DNA from: CAZFQG01 sp964520785
Lineage (GTDB): Bacteria > Planctomycetota > Planctomycetia > Pirellulales > Thermoguttaceae
NCBI GenBank assembly: GCA_964520785.1
Contig: CAZFQG010000128.1
Location: 1 to 18,221 of the forward strand
Reading direction: 5' to 3'
Length of the DNA: 18,221 nt
Part shown: piece by piece, positions 7,287 to 14,354 of the stretch
How positions within the stretch are numbered: the first letter of the stretch is position 1
Layout of the letters: every line of letters starts with the position of its first letter
Notes under the pieces: generated by a model
What the model was told of the DNA's origin: nothing
The model's database searches: none
The model's input: the letters and a program-made list of their open reading frames with translations, nothing else
Program-made: the position numbers and the translations under genes

Positions 7287-8636
7287 TCACTCCACCACCT
7301 TCACCCGCGTTCCGTCATCGAGCATCGAGCCCCGACTAACGACGACACGGTCCCCATGTTCGATTCCCTCGACGACCTCCCAGACGCTCTCGCCTCTGAT
7401 GCCGAGGGTGGGCCACCGCCGTTCGACGCGGTCTCCCTGAACGACGAAGACGCTGGGGCGCCCTTCCTGCATGACGATGGCCGACTGGGGAACCACCAGG
7501 ACGTCACTGACGGAGCGGACCGGCAGGGCAACGTTGACGAAGCTGCCCGCCTTGAACAGACGTTTGCGGTTATCGACGGCGATCCGAATCTCGAACGACC
7601 GCGTCTGCGGGTCGATCTTCTCGTTCACCAGATCGACCAGCCCAAGGACCGGCTCGCGCCGCCCCGGAACGCGAATAGACGCCGGATCGTCGACGCGGAC
7701 CATGGCCTGAAACCGTTCCGGGACGGAAACCCGCGCGAAAAGAGCGTCCGGATTGATGATTCGCATGATGTCGGTCGGCGGTGCGCCGATCACGCGGTCA
7801 CCGGCGCCGAGGAAGCGGTCGACGAGAACGGCGTCGTAGGGAGCGCGAATCGTGCATTTTTCTACCTTCTCCTTCCTCAAACGGACTTGAACCTCCGCCT
7901 GTTTCACCTTGGCTCCGGCGACGGCCACTTGTTCCTTGGTCGGACCGGCCTTCGCCAGATCGAGCGCGGCCTTGGTACGCTTCACGGTCGCGGCGGCCCC
8001 CTTCTCCTGGGCGACGAAGCCGTCGTGTTCCGCCTCCGGAGCGAACCGGCCCTCCATCAGGCGGTTCGAACGTTCCAGGTCGGCCAGTGCCCGCTCGTGG
8101 AGGGCGACCGCCTCTTCGTACTGTGCCTCGAGTTGGGCGATCTCTTCCGACCGTTTCCACGCGACAAGCTCGGCCAGATCGCTCTTCGCCAGTTCCAGTT
8201 CCGCCTCCGCCGTCTCGAGGGCAAACTCGTAGTCCGTTGGATCGATTCGACAGACCACCTGCCCCTTCTTCATCTCGTGGCCGATGTCCAGAGGAAGGGT
8301 GATCTCTTCGCGTCCGCCCTGATCGTCCGGGCGGTAGACCGACCGGTTGGAAGGGGAGAATGCCTCGATTATTCCGTCTACCTCGGCCGCGATGACGCTC
8401 ACGTAGGCCGGAACCATACTTCCGATGAGGTCGAGGGTCATCTCCGCCTTACCGAGCGTAATCGGGACGGCGCGGACTTCGAGAACGCGCGGGGGGGCCG
8501 CCGGCCCCTCCCGGCCCGAATCGGCGATGCCCGACCGAGAACACCCGGCGGCCAAAGGCAGAGCCGCCGCCGCAACCAGAGCCAAACAAACGGTCCGGAA
8601 GCCGGTACGTTGAGCAAGACCGGATTGGTGTTTCAA
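7287..8636 (-). CDS. RND periplasmic adaptor (membrane fusion) lipoprotein
   Basis: The adaptor bridges the RND permease and an outer-membrane channel. From TTG 8636 it has 449 residues: a signal segment (14-31) ending LAAGC32 (probable lipid-anchored Cys, though -3 is Ala rather than Leu), a first lipoyl half (about 80-133), a long coiled-coil hairpin (about 134-258), a second lipoyl half (TIRAPYDAVLVDRFLGAGD, 262-280), then beta-barrel and membrane-proximal domains. TTG 8636 is favoured because GGAGGG lies 7 nt upstream and it yields a clean signal peptide. The longer GTG 8696 start would add 20 unlikely residues and nearly overlap tetR. Unusually, the first lipoyl half carries about 25 extra charged residues (92-117). 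It lies 52 nt after tetR. Confidence 0.93.
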   Translation of the reverse strand: MKHQSGLAQRTGFRTVCLALVAAAALPLAAGCSRSGIADSGREGPAAPPRVLEVRAVPITLGKAEMTLDLIGSMVPAYVSVIAAEVDGIIEAFSPSNRSVYRPDDQGGREEITLPLDIGHEMKKGQVVCRIDPTDYEFALETAEAELELAKSDLAELVAWKRSEEIAQLEAQYEEAVALHERALADLERSNRLMEGRFAPEAEHDGFVAQEKGAAATVKRTKAALDLAKAGPTKEQVAVAGAKVKQAEVQVRLRKEKVEKCTIRAPYDAVLVDRFLGAGDRVIGAPPTDIMRIINPDALFARVSVPERFQAMVRVDDPASIRVPGRREPVLGLVDLVNEKIDPQTRSFEIRIAVDNRKRLFKAGSFVNVALPVRSVSDVLVVPQSAIVMQEGRPSVFVVQGDRVERRWPTLGIRGESVWEVVEGIEHGDRVVVSRGSMLDDGTRVKVVE

Positions 8637-8688
8637 TTCATTTCCCTCCGAATACGACGAACGAAAAAGCCGGTAACCCGCGCAAGAA

Positions 8689-9312
8689 CTACCCACTACG
8701 CGGCGCCCTCAGGCCCTCCAGGAATAAATCCAGTGCCAGCTCCACCGTCCGAAGGATATCCTCGCGCCCGTGCTGGTTCGTGTTCTCGTAGCAATAGAAC
8801 CCGTGCAGGATGTTCCCGTACACGAGGCCTCCCAAGGCGTTGACCGTCTTCACCGGGTCGACCCGGCGGAGTTGCCCCGAGTCAATCCCCTCTTCGACCA
8901 CCTCGACGCAGCACCGCATCAACTCTTCGTGCCGTGCCTTATGGGAATCGGGCTCGGTAAATCGGAACTCCGCGTGCTGCTGAGCGAACAATTCCAAATA
9001 CCGCCGATCATCATGGAAGAGCCTGGCGTAACCCACCGACATCTTCCGAAGGGTCTCAATCGCCGATCCCCCGGGGACGATCGCCTCTCGGACCCGACAC
9101 TCTATCCGACGGATCACTTCCAGGGTGGTCGCCCAGAAGAGATCCTGCTTGTTGCCGAAATATCGGTAGACCGTTCCCTTTCCGACACCGGCCGCGTCGG
9201 CGATCTCCTGAACGTCGGCCCCGCGCAGCCCGTGCTCGGCAAAGACGCTCAGCGCCGCGTCCAGAATGGCCGCCAGCTTGGTTTCATCGCGTACAAGGGT
9301 GGTCTCAGGCAT
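8689..9312 (-). CDS. TetR/AcrR-family transcriptional regulator
   Basis: The 207-residue regulator has a TetR DNA-binding domain at residues 10-60. The helix-turn-helix is about 33-52 (DVQEIADAAGVGKGTVYRYF), followed by the usual GNKQDLF. The remaining helical domain would bind an inducer and dimerise. It is the first gene of the efflux unit, so it most likely represses itself, the adaptor and the pump until a pump substrate binds. No ribosome-binding site precedes the ATG, and a candidate -10 lies so close that the leader may be only about 10 nt. It ends in TAG. The inducer is unknown. Confidence 0.93.
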   Translation of the reverse strand: MPETTLVRDETKLAAILDAALSVFAEHGLRGADVQEIADAAGVGKGTVYRYFGNKQDLFWATTLEVIRRIECRVREAIVPGGSAIETLRKMSVGYARLFHDDRRYLELFAQQHAEFRFTEPDSHKARHEELMRCCVEVVEEGIDSGQLRRVDPVKTVNALGGLVYGNILHGFYCYENTNQHGREDILRTVELALDLFLEGLRAPRSG

Positions 9313-9357
9313 TTTGTGTGCAAAACTACTATTATTTGTTTGCGCTTCTTATGAAGC
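9312..9357 (-). promoter_or_regulatory. candidate tetR promoter with two small palindromes
   Basis: On the minus strand TAATAG (9334-9329) could be a -10 box. Two perfect short palindromes flank it: TTTTG-TGTG-CAAAA at 9312-9325, touching the start codon, and GCTTC-TTAT-GAAGC at 9344-9357, where a -35 would lie. Either could be a TetR operator half, but 5-bp arms are common by chance. Confidence 0.25.
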
Positions 9358-9780
9358 AGGCCGCCCGCCTGAGGGGGCAAAGGAAGCGGCGACAGCAACC
9401 TTTTGCTCTCGACAGGGGGATCGATTGGGGGCAAGTCGCCCCGCGGGCCTCCGGACGGACGCGCCCGTCCGTTTCATTATGAATACCCAAACAATGGGCG
9501 ATTCGTCAAGAGCGGATTTGTGAATTTACCTGGCGGATGGCTTGGTAGATCAAAAAATCTCATGAAATGCGAGAAATTGGCACGGTCAAGCGACGGGGTG
9601 CCCTTCCCCCAGACGAACCCCAAGGCTTAATCGGGGGGATCGAATTCCACGGAGAACCGACAAATAGGACATGAAGCGATCGGGCGGTTTGCGATGACGA
9701 GGGTTCGCGCGGCCCCATGCGGGTGGTTCGTCCGGTCGAGTCGAATTCGAACGCCGCGAACTTTGAGACCGTTATCGTCG
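9313..9780. other. intergenic region with short hairpins, no gene recognised
   Basis: This 468-nt gap lies between the tetR start and the propeller gene's end. Besides the tetR promoter candidate it holds GGGGC-AAGTC-GCCCC at 9428-9442 and CGGACGG-ACGCGC-CCGTCCG at 9452-9471. The second is followed on the plus strand by TTTCATT, but no plus-strand gene precedes it. A further 5-bp pair (GGCAC/GTGCC) sits near 9580-9605. Open frames here are short and show no family resemblance. Confidence 0.4.
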
Positions 9781-10725
9781 TCAACCCTTCGGTACGAATT
9801 TGTCCACCCGTTTGTTATTCACTTCCGAGACATACAGGTTTCCGTCCTTGTCGACGCAAAGAGAGTGGGGCGTATCGAACTGGCCCGGTTTCTCTCCCTT
9901 AGACCCGAACGCGGCGAGAATCCGGCCCTCCAAGTCCAGGATGAGGATTCGATGGGGGCCGTCGGGGTTGCCGTCGCTGACGAAAAGCTTTTCGTCGGAC
10001 GTCAGGAAAAGCCCGAACGGTTTTCCCAGGCCGCGCCATTGCTTAACGAAGGTTCCCTTCAGATCGAAGACCTGAATCCGGTTGTTGCCGCGGTCGGCGA
10101 TGTAAATGTTTTGCTTCTTGTCGATAACGATGTTGTGCGGATAGTGGAACTGCCCCGGGTTCGTGCCGCGCTCACCCCAGGCGAATTTGAATTCACCCTC
10201 GGGGCTATAGCACACGACGCGACTGTTGCCGTAGCCGTCGGTGATGTAAATGTCTCCGTTGGCCGCGAAAGCGATGTCGGTCGGCTGGTCGAATTCCTTC
10301 TTGCCGAGCCCCGCCTGCCCCCGCGTGCCGAAGGCGCGAAGGAGCTTTCCATCGAGCGTGAACTCATAGACCTGGTGGACCTTCGTGTCGCAAACGTAGA
10401 CCTTATCGCCGTAAATCCGCAGCTCGTGCTTCGCCTCGATGACGCCGCTTCCCCAGGAACCGAGAAATTCCCCTTCCGGCGAGAAGATCAGCACGGCGTC
10501 GTCTTCGCCGGCCGCGGCATATACGCGACCCTTGCTGTCGACCGATACGCCGTTCGCGCCGGCCAGAGCCAAATCCTCGGGAACAGTGGGCCAATTGGGA
10601 ACAATTTCGTACTGCAACGCGGTCTCCTTACCGAGAGAGTTTTGGGGTAAACACGCCCAGCCACAGGCGGCCACGCCCGCCGCGGTGGTCCGTGCCAAAA
10701 AACATCTTCGCGTCAAGTGGTTCAT
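9781..10725 (-). CDS. Tat-exported six-bladed NHL-repeat beta-propeller protein
   Basis: From ATG 10725 the protein has 314 residues. It begins with a textbook Tat signal (MNHLTRRCFLA, R6-R7) and a hydrophobic stretch ending near residue 30. It is then built of six NHL-type blades, each carrying a G-x-V/I-Y-V/I-D/S-like strand followed by a VYEF or IQVF-like strand and a G-x-F/L-x-x-x-W/F-G turn. Examples are KQNIYIADRGNNRIQVFDLK and DGNLYVSEVNNKRVDKFVP. Six blades close a complete propeller. Such proteins act as binding scaffolds or, more rarely, as lyases; no catalytic set stands out, so function is open. ATG 10725 is preferred over ATG 10749 because it puts the twin-Arg motif at the N-terminus. 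It appears to be a single-gene unit. Confidence 0.9.
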   Translation of the reverse strand: MNHLTRRCFLARTTAAGVAACGWACLPQNSLGKETALQYEIVPNWPTVPEDLALAGANGVSVDSKGRVYAAAGEDDAVLIFSPEGEFLGSWGSGVIEAKHELRIYGDKVYVCDTKVHQVYEFTLDGKLLRAFGTRGQAGLGKKEFDQPTDIAFAANGDIYITDGYGNSRVVCYSPEGEFKFAWGERGTNPGQFHYPHNIVIDKKQNIYIADRGNNRIQVFDLKGTFVKQWRGLGKPFGLFLTSDEKLFVSDGNPDGPHRILILDLEGRILAAFGSKGEKPGQFDTPHSLCVDKDGNLYVSEVNNKRVDKFVPKG

Positions 10726-10734
10726 AGCGATTTC

Positions 10735-10763
10735 TCTATAAAATATCATCGGTCGTATTTCAG
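10735..10763 (-). promoter_or_regulatory. candidate promoter of the NHL-propeller gene
   Basis: On the minus strand CTGAAA (10763-10758) and TATAGA (10740-10735) are spaced by 17 nt, each 4 of 6 to the sigma70 consensus. The -10 lies 9 nt before ATG 10725, implying a very short leader. If real, it excludes the upstream ATG 10749. Weak match by eye. Confidence 0.22.
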
Positions 10764-11229
10764 CCCTCCCGTCTCCACCAGTCTACCTCAACGCCACTCT
10801 ACAGGGACTGGTACGATAGGCACTGGGAAAAACGGTGACGGGAGGTACTCTCGCGGAGGCCGTCGTGAGACCCGCGTGGCGTCGGCCATTTCGTGAATTG
10901 CCGAATTGCTGGTGTTCGCTCACTACCTCAAACACGGCCAAAGGTAGCACGACGGCGGCGGTTCGTCAAGGGTTCTCGAACAATGGTTCAATTCGTCCGG
11001 CCTTCGCCGTCGTTGTTCGTTGCCCTGCCCCGCCGCTAGCCCGAACTTCTCCCCCTTCTGACCCCCGTTTTTGAGGACAACCCATTGTGGCGCAGGGGGT
11101 TATGTCGCTTCTCCTTTGCATGAATGTAGCCACTAACGATAGGTTTTTGTCGTTGACGCGTTTTGTGGACATGCGTATTACTAGATCATGCCAAGAAGAA
11201 ACGGTCCTGTTCATGTAGCCACCACGTAG
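10764..11229. other. long non-coding stretch, no gene recognised
   Basis: About 470 nt with stops in all frames and only short, compositionally random open frames. The one notable item is a 10-nt direct repeat, ATGTAGCCAC, at 11124-11133 and 11213-11222. No RNA gene or strong hairpin was seen. Confidence 0.4.
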
Positions 11230-11400
11230 CCGCCTCTCTCCGAGCTTCGCGCAGATCTCCGGGAGATGGGCTTCCGCACGGAGGAAACCATCCCTTTGGC
11301 CGCCGGTCGAAACCGGCCGCTGGTCGCCCCCTGGCTTCTGTCTCGACTCCGCGCGAACGGGTGGATCATTATGTGCCGAAACCGCGACCCCGGCCGATGA
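11230..11400 (+). pseudogene. C-terminal remnant of a protein, possibly a methyltransferase
   Basis: A 56-codon stretch between TAG 11227-11229 and TGA 11398-11400 reads as natural protein: SELRADLREMGFRTEETIPL, then GRNRPLVAPWLLSRLR and NGWIIMCRNRDPGR. The L..L...GF..E pattern followed by a hydrophobic helix and a final strand resembles the end of class I SAM-dependent methyltransferases, but it is too short to be sure. There is no start codon or ribosome site upstream, and the region before it has stops, so it looks like the surviving tail of a deleted gene. Confidence 0.3.
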
Positions 11401-11590
11401 TCCCGGCTGATCAAAGCGCGAACGTCCTACCGGGAAAGCCGGCCAATGTACTTGCGGACGCCGAAGGAGACGGAATACGATAATCCGGTTTCCTCTATTG
11501 CATTGCGTCCGACTTCACGCGATAATTCCCGGTCGTGGTGTTCCGCGTATATTTCGTGCGTGGGACCGGATTGGTTTTCTTTCATGCACG
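11401..11590. other. short interval with ambiguous open frames
   Basis: Both strands are partly open here (plus from 11446, minus 11627-11427). Neither frame has a ribosome-binding site or a recognisable motif, and codon composition does not clearly favour one strand. It may be more decayed coding DNA. Confidence 0.25.
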
Positions 11591-12024
11591 ATGCCCAGCC
11601 TGCCTCGCCAATTCCCGCCCGTACCACTCCGACGCAGTCGCGCCTTCCTCGCGGTTTTGGCGGGATTGGCCATCTTTTTCGCCGCTTCCGGGGTTGTCGG
11701 AAACGTGGCGGCGGTGCCCTCGCCGTGTCATGGCTGCCATGAACTCGAGTCGAGCGATTCCGATCGTGGCGCGCCTACCGCGTGGCCCTCGCAACTCCCT
11801 TCCGAAGACAGGCCGCTTTCACAAGCCTCCCTTCTCGAAGGTTCCGCGAGGATTACCCTCTTTCCCGACAAAGCGGACTCGACTACGGGTTCGTCCAGGA
11901 ACTCCGCGAGCCGACGCCCGCGGTGCGCGTTCCACCGAAGTGGAAAATGGTTGCGGTTCTCTTCCCATCGTTCGCTTCAGTCGCTCTTGTGCAGATGGCG
12001 AGCGTGATTCCTCGTTGCGATTAG
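11591..12024 (+). pseudogene. frameshifted remnant: signal-peptide segment plus a second-frame tail
   Basis: Two adjoining frames each look partly real. From ATG 11591 the first frame gives a basic N-terminus and a hydrophobic segment (AFLAVLAGLAIFFAASGVVG), then SPCHGCHELE, which contains a CxxCH heme-c-type motif; after about 11760 it turns into Ser/Arg-rich shadow. From about 11742 another frame gives FREDYPLSRQSGLDYGFVQE, then PPKWKMVAVLFP and a hydrophobic end, stopping at TAG 12022-12024. The PPKWKM-plus-helix ending recalls the C-terminus of some membrane proteins carrying an antibiotic-biosynthesis-monooxygenase domain, but this is only a resemblance. No ribosome-binding site precedes 11591. 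Whether the two halves were once one gene is unknown. Confidence 0.25.
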
Positions 12025-12155
12025 GGATTCGTATTTCAGTTTCTTGACGTTTCGTTCTCCGCATCGAGGTTTCCGCCGGCGGGGGACGAAACCGCGAAGC
12101 GTGGACGCCCGGCATCGTTTTGCGCGGCCGGGGCCTCTGCGCAGGTTCTTTCGCA

Positions 12156-12161
12156 AGGAGA
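12156..12161 (+). promoter_or_regulatory. ribosome-binding site fixing a GTG start
   Basis: AAGGAG, 6 nt perfect to the Shine-Dalgarno core, lies 7 nt before GTG 12168. It is one of the strongest such sites in the window and supports the tiny gene that follows as real. Confidence 0.75.
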
Positions 12162-12167
12162 TGAGTC

Positions 12168-12368
12168 GTGCCAAGTTCCGATACCGCGTATTGCCGTCGC
12201 TGCATGAAGGAAGTCCAGTACCATTTCGACGCGGTCAACCACTTCGCGCAGCTTCTGTTGACGGTCTTTACCCTCGGATTATGGCTTCCGATCTGGGTTT
12301 GCATGGTACTTCGCCCCACCAAGCTTTGTGACGAGTGCGATGGTCCGTTATGGAGCGAACAGCGATGA
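12168..12368 (+). CDS. LITAF-like small membrane zinc-ribbon protein
   Basis: This 66-residue protein has C9-x2-C12 near the start, a hydrophobic stretch at 26-48 (HFAQLLLTVFTLGLWLPIWV) and C54-x2-C57 near the end. The two Cys pairs can form one zinc ribbon with the hydrophobic helix dipping into the membrane between them. That is the arrangement of LITAF-domain proteins and of many small bacterial proteins with the same TLGLWLPIW segment. Start GTG 12168 is set by the strong ribosome site upstream. Its TGA overlaps the ATG of the next gene by four bases (ATGA, 12365-12368), so the two are translationally coupled. Function is unknown. Confidence 0.75.
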   Translation: MPSSDTAYCRRCMKEVQYHFDAVNHFAQLLLTVFTLGLWLPIWVCMVLRPTKLCDECDGPLWSEQR

Positions 12369-12616
12369 ACGTCAACCCGAAGGCGTGCGCCGCATTCTTG
12401 TTCTGGGGCCTTGTAATCGCGATCACCACGGTGGCGGTCGTGGGAGCGCTATGCCAGCGCTGGTTCTGGTACTCCATGGCGGTGATAGGAATAATGGCGA
12501 CCGTCGGAGTGCTGGTGGAAATGCTCACGCTCGGGAGCCCCGGAGAATCGCCCGCGATACCGCTGGAGAAGGTTCCCACCGAGTCGTTGCGAGGTAATCC
12601 CAGTGGTCCGCGATGA
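12365..12616 (+). CDS. small two-helix membrane protein, unknown function
   Basis: The 83-residue product from ATG 12365 has two predicted membrane helices (about 9-28 and 34-54) and a polar Pro/Ser-rich tail of 25 residues. ATG 12365 is preferred because it forms an ATGA overlap with the zinc-ribbon gene and has GGAG about 10 nt upstream; ATG 12350 in the same frame is an alternative. No family is recognised. The coupling suggests that the two small proteins work together at the membrane. Confidence 0.6.
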   Translation: MNVNPKACAAFLFWGLVIAITTVAVVGALCQRWFWYSMAVIGIMATVGVLVEMLTLGSPGESPAIPLEKVPTESLRGNPSGPR

Positions 12617-12692
12617 ACCACGGTCTCGCGGGGCCTTTCGGAAGGGGTCGTGAGAGAAAGAGGTCAAGGGCCGAGCCGCCGCCGGGTGTGCT

Positions 12693-13049
12693 CTAGGCCG
12701 GTTTGCGGTTCCATGATCCTTGAGGTTCGGCGCGCCGTCGACGCGACATGCGTGGTACGTGGCATTCCACCGCGTCTGGAAAAGGCCGTCCGCCGGCAAG
12801 TCCGGCATGGAGTCGTACTCCGCCTCCGCCCGGGCGATGTCTCCGACGGGGCGCGCGATGATGATCCGCTTGAAGCCGAGGCCCACCGGAATTCCGCTGG
12901 TCGACCGTCCCGTCGGGAAGGAGCAACTCGCTCGGCGTAATGCGGACCAGGGCCCCCGGCGGACCGGAAACCCGCGGGAAGGGAATCCCGGAGCAGTTTT
13001 GCCCCAGGTCGGCCGTCCACGCGCTCGGTTTGACTTGTTTCCATGTCAT
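12693..13049 (-). pseudogene. remnant of a GH78 alpha-L-rhamnosidase
   Basis: From ATG 13049 the first 57 codons (13049-12879) read WTADLGQNCSGIPFPRVSGP, then VRITPSELLLPDGTVDQRNS and GGP. This matches the DLGQN-SG, GP-G--VR--P-ELL and DGTV-QR-SGGP signatures of the concanavalin-like domain that precedes the catalytic barrel in GH78 enzymes. The rest of the roughly 900-residue enzyme is missing. After SGGP this frame becomes Arg-rich shadow, while a neighbouring frame (from about 12888) stays open as GLGFKRIIIARPVGDIARAE and beyond, which I cannot place. The ATG lies immediately after the TGA of the UroD-like gene. The short start may still be translated, but no working rhamnosidase can result. 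Confidence 0.65.
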
Positions 13050-14276
13050 TCAGCGGGATTTGGCCGACGAAGCGCCGCGCCGGCGCTGGGAATCCGCTTC
13101 AAAGTGCGGAGCGGGAACACTCCCGCCGCCGTAGAACCCGAATTCGTGCGCCGCGTCGAAGAGGGCCAGGGTGTTTTCGCCGCTGACGCCGGACTGGATA
13201 TTGTGAACGCTATTGAACACGTAGCCGCCCCCCGGCTTGAAAGCCTCCATATTACGGCGGACGTGCTCGCGGATCGTGGCCGCGTCGGCGACCGGAAGGA
13301 CGCGCTGCGTGTCGATACCGCCGCCCCAGAAGACGAGCCTATCACCGAATTCCCGCTTCAGCCCGGCGGGGTCCATATCGGCTGCGCTGATCTGGATCGG
13401 GTTCAGAATGTCGATCCCGTTATCGAGCAGATCCGGGATGTAGCATTTGCAGGCACCGCACGTATGATACCAGATTTTGGCGGGCGTCCGGCATCTGATC
13501 GCCTGCACGAGCCGCCGCTGCCGCGGTTGGACGATCTCACGGTAAATTCGGGGACTGAACAGGGGCCCCGACTGGCCGGCGAGGTCGTCGCCGATCATGA
13601 TGACGTCGACGAGGTCGCCGACCTGATTCAGGAATCCGTCGAACCACTGCAACCAGAAGACGAGCACCCGTTCGAGCAACTCCTCGCAGAACCGGGGTTG
13701 TTCGAGCATGTCCATGAACCACCGTTCCAGCCCGCGGAGATACCAGCACGTCTCATAGACCACGCCGCTGATCCCGGTAACGAGGGCGTAGGGGGTCTCG
13801 TTGCGGATGCGCAGCGCCTCCTCGCGCAAGCCCTCGAATCGGGCCGGGTCGTTCCCGAACGGAAACGGGTAGCGGTCGATGTCGTCGATCGTCGCGTCGG
13901 CCAACGGATGATGGGTGATGTCCATGTAGAGGGGCGCGTCGTCCGGCATCGACCAGCGGACGCCGAATTCATCCGTCAGGTCGTGCCAGGTTTTGCCGTC
14001 GCGGACCTCGGTGACGATCCGCCCCATGAATCCCTCGCCGGCCTTCGCCCGGACGTAGCGGGTATCGACGCGGAGCCGCTGGAGGACCGCCTCGCTCGGC
14101 TGGGCCAACTGCTGGACGGCGTCGACGATGACGGTCTCCTCCGCCAGGCCAAGCGTTTCGAGTAGCGCCTCGTAGGCCAGGCGATGGATGCCGGTTTGAT
14201 TCCCGCCCAGATCGATCGGCACGCGGTCCGGCTCACGGTGCTCGATGGCAGCCAGAACACGTTCGCGGGAGGTCAT
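13050..14276 (-). CDS. UroD-like (uroporphyrinogen decarboxylase/corrinoid methyltransferase) family protein
   Basis: The protein (408 residues from ATG 14276) belongs to the UroD-fold superfamily, which includes heme-pathway decarboxylases and cobamide-dependent methyltransferases. It starts with the typical TSRERVLAAIEHREPDRVPI and has WYHTCGACKCYIPDLLDNGI (H271, C273), the His-Cys zinc-type site of the methyltransferase branch, then ILNPIQISAADMDP. It is therefore unlikely to be HemE. In planctomycetes and relatives such genes often sit in sugar-degradation clusters; a demethylation role on methylated sugars is possible but only inference. ATG 14276 gives the family-typical N-terminus. AAGGAG at 14314-14309 instead suits GTG 14297 (11-nt spacing) or TTG 14306, which would add up to 10 residues. 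Confidence 0.88.
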   Translation of the reverse strand: MTSRERVLAAIEHREPDRVPIDLGGNQTGIHRLAYEALLETLGLAEETVIVDAVQQLAQPSEAVLQRLRVDTRYVRAKAGEGFMGRIVTEVRDGKTWHDLTDEFGVRWSMPDDAPLYMDITHHPLADATIDDIDRYPFPFGNDPARFEGLREEALRIRNETPYALVTGISGVVYETCWYLRGLERWFMDMLEQPRFCEELLERVLVFWLQWFDGFLNQVGDLVDVIMIGDDLAGQSGPLFSPRIYREIVQPRQRRLVQAIRCRTPAKIWYHTCGACKCYIPDLLDNGIDILNPIQISAADMDPAGLKREFGDRLVFWGGGIDTQRVLPVADAATIREHVRRNMEAFKPGGGYVFNSVHNIQSGVSGENTLALFDAAHEFGFYGGGSVPAPHFEADSQRRRGASSAKSR

Positions 14277-14354
14277 GGTTTCTCGGTTCGAAGTCACGGT
14301 ATCCAAGGCTCCTTATCGATGGTCGAAAAGGATGGGTGTTGTTCATGAACCCCG

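Noticed and set aside
6981..8843. Plus-strand open frame of 620 codons
   Set aside because: Antisense to the permease start, the whole adaptor gene and the tetR end; its composition is a shadow of those genes.
9452..9471. Intrinsic terminator (7-bp GC-rich stem followed by TTTCATT)
   Set aside because: The T-rich side faces the plus strand, where no gene precedes it; for the minus-strand propeller gene no T-run follows.
9560..9784. Minus-strand open frame of 74 codons downstream of the propeller gene
   Set aside because: No ribosome-binding site or recognisable motif; it starts with a TTG overlapping the propeller stop and looks like chance.
9694..10650. Plus-strand open frame of 318 codons
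   Set aside because: Antisense to the NHL propeller, whose minus frame has a Tat signal and six clear blades.
12720..14165. Plus-strand open frame of 481 codons
   Set aside because: Antisense to the UroD-like gene; no start signal and shadow-like composition.
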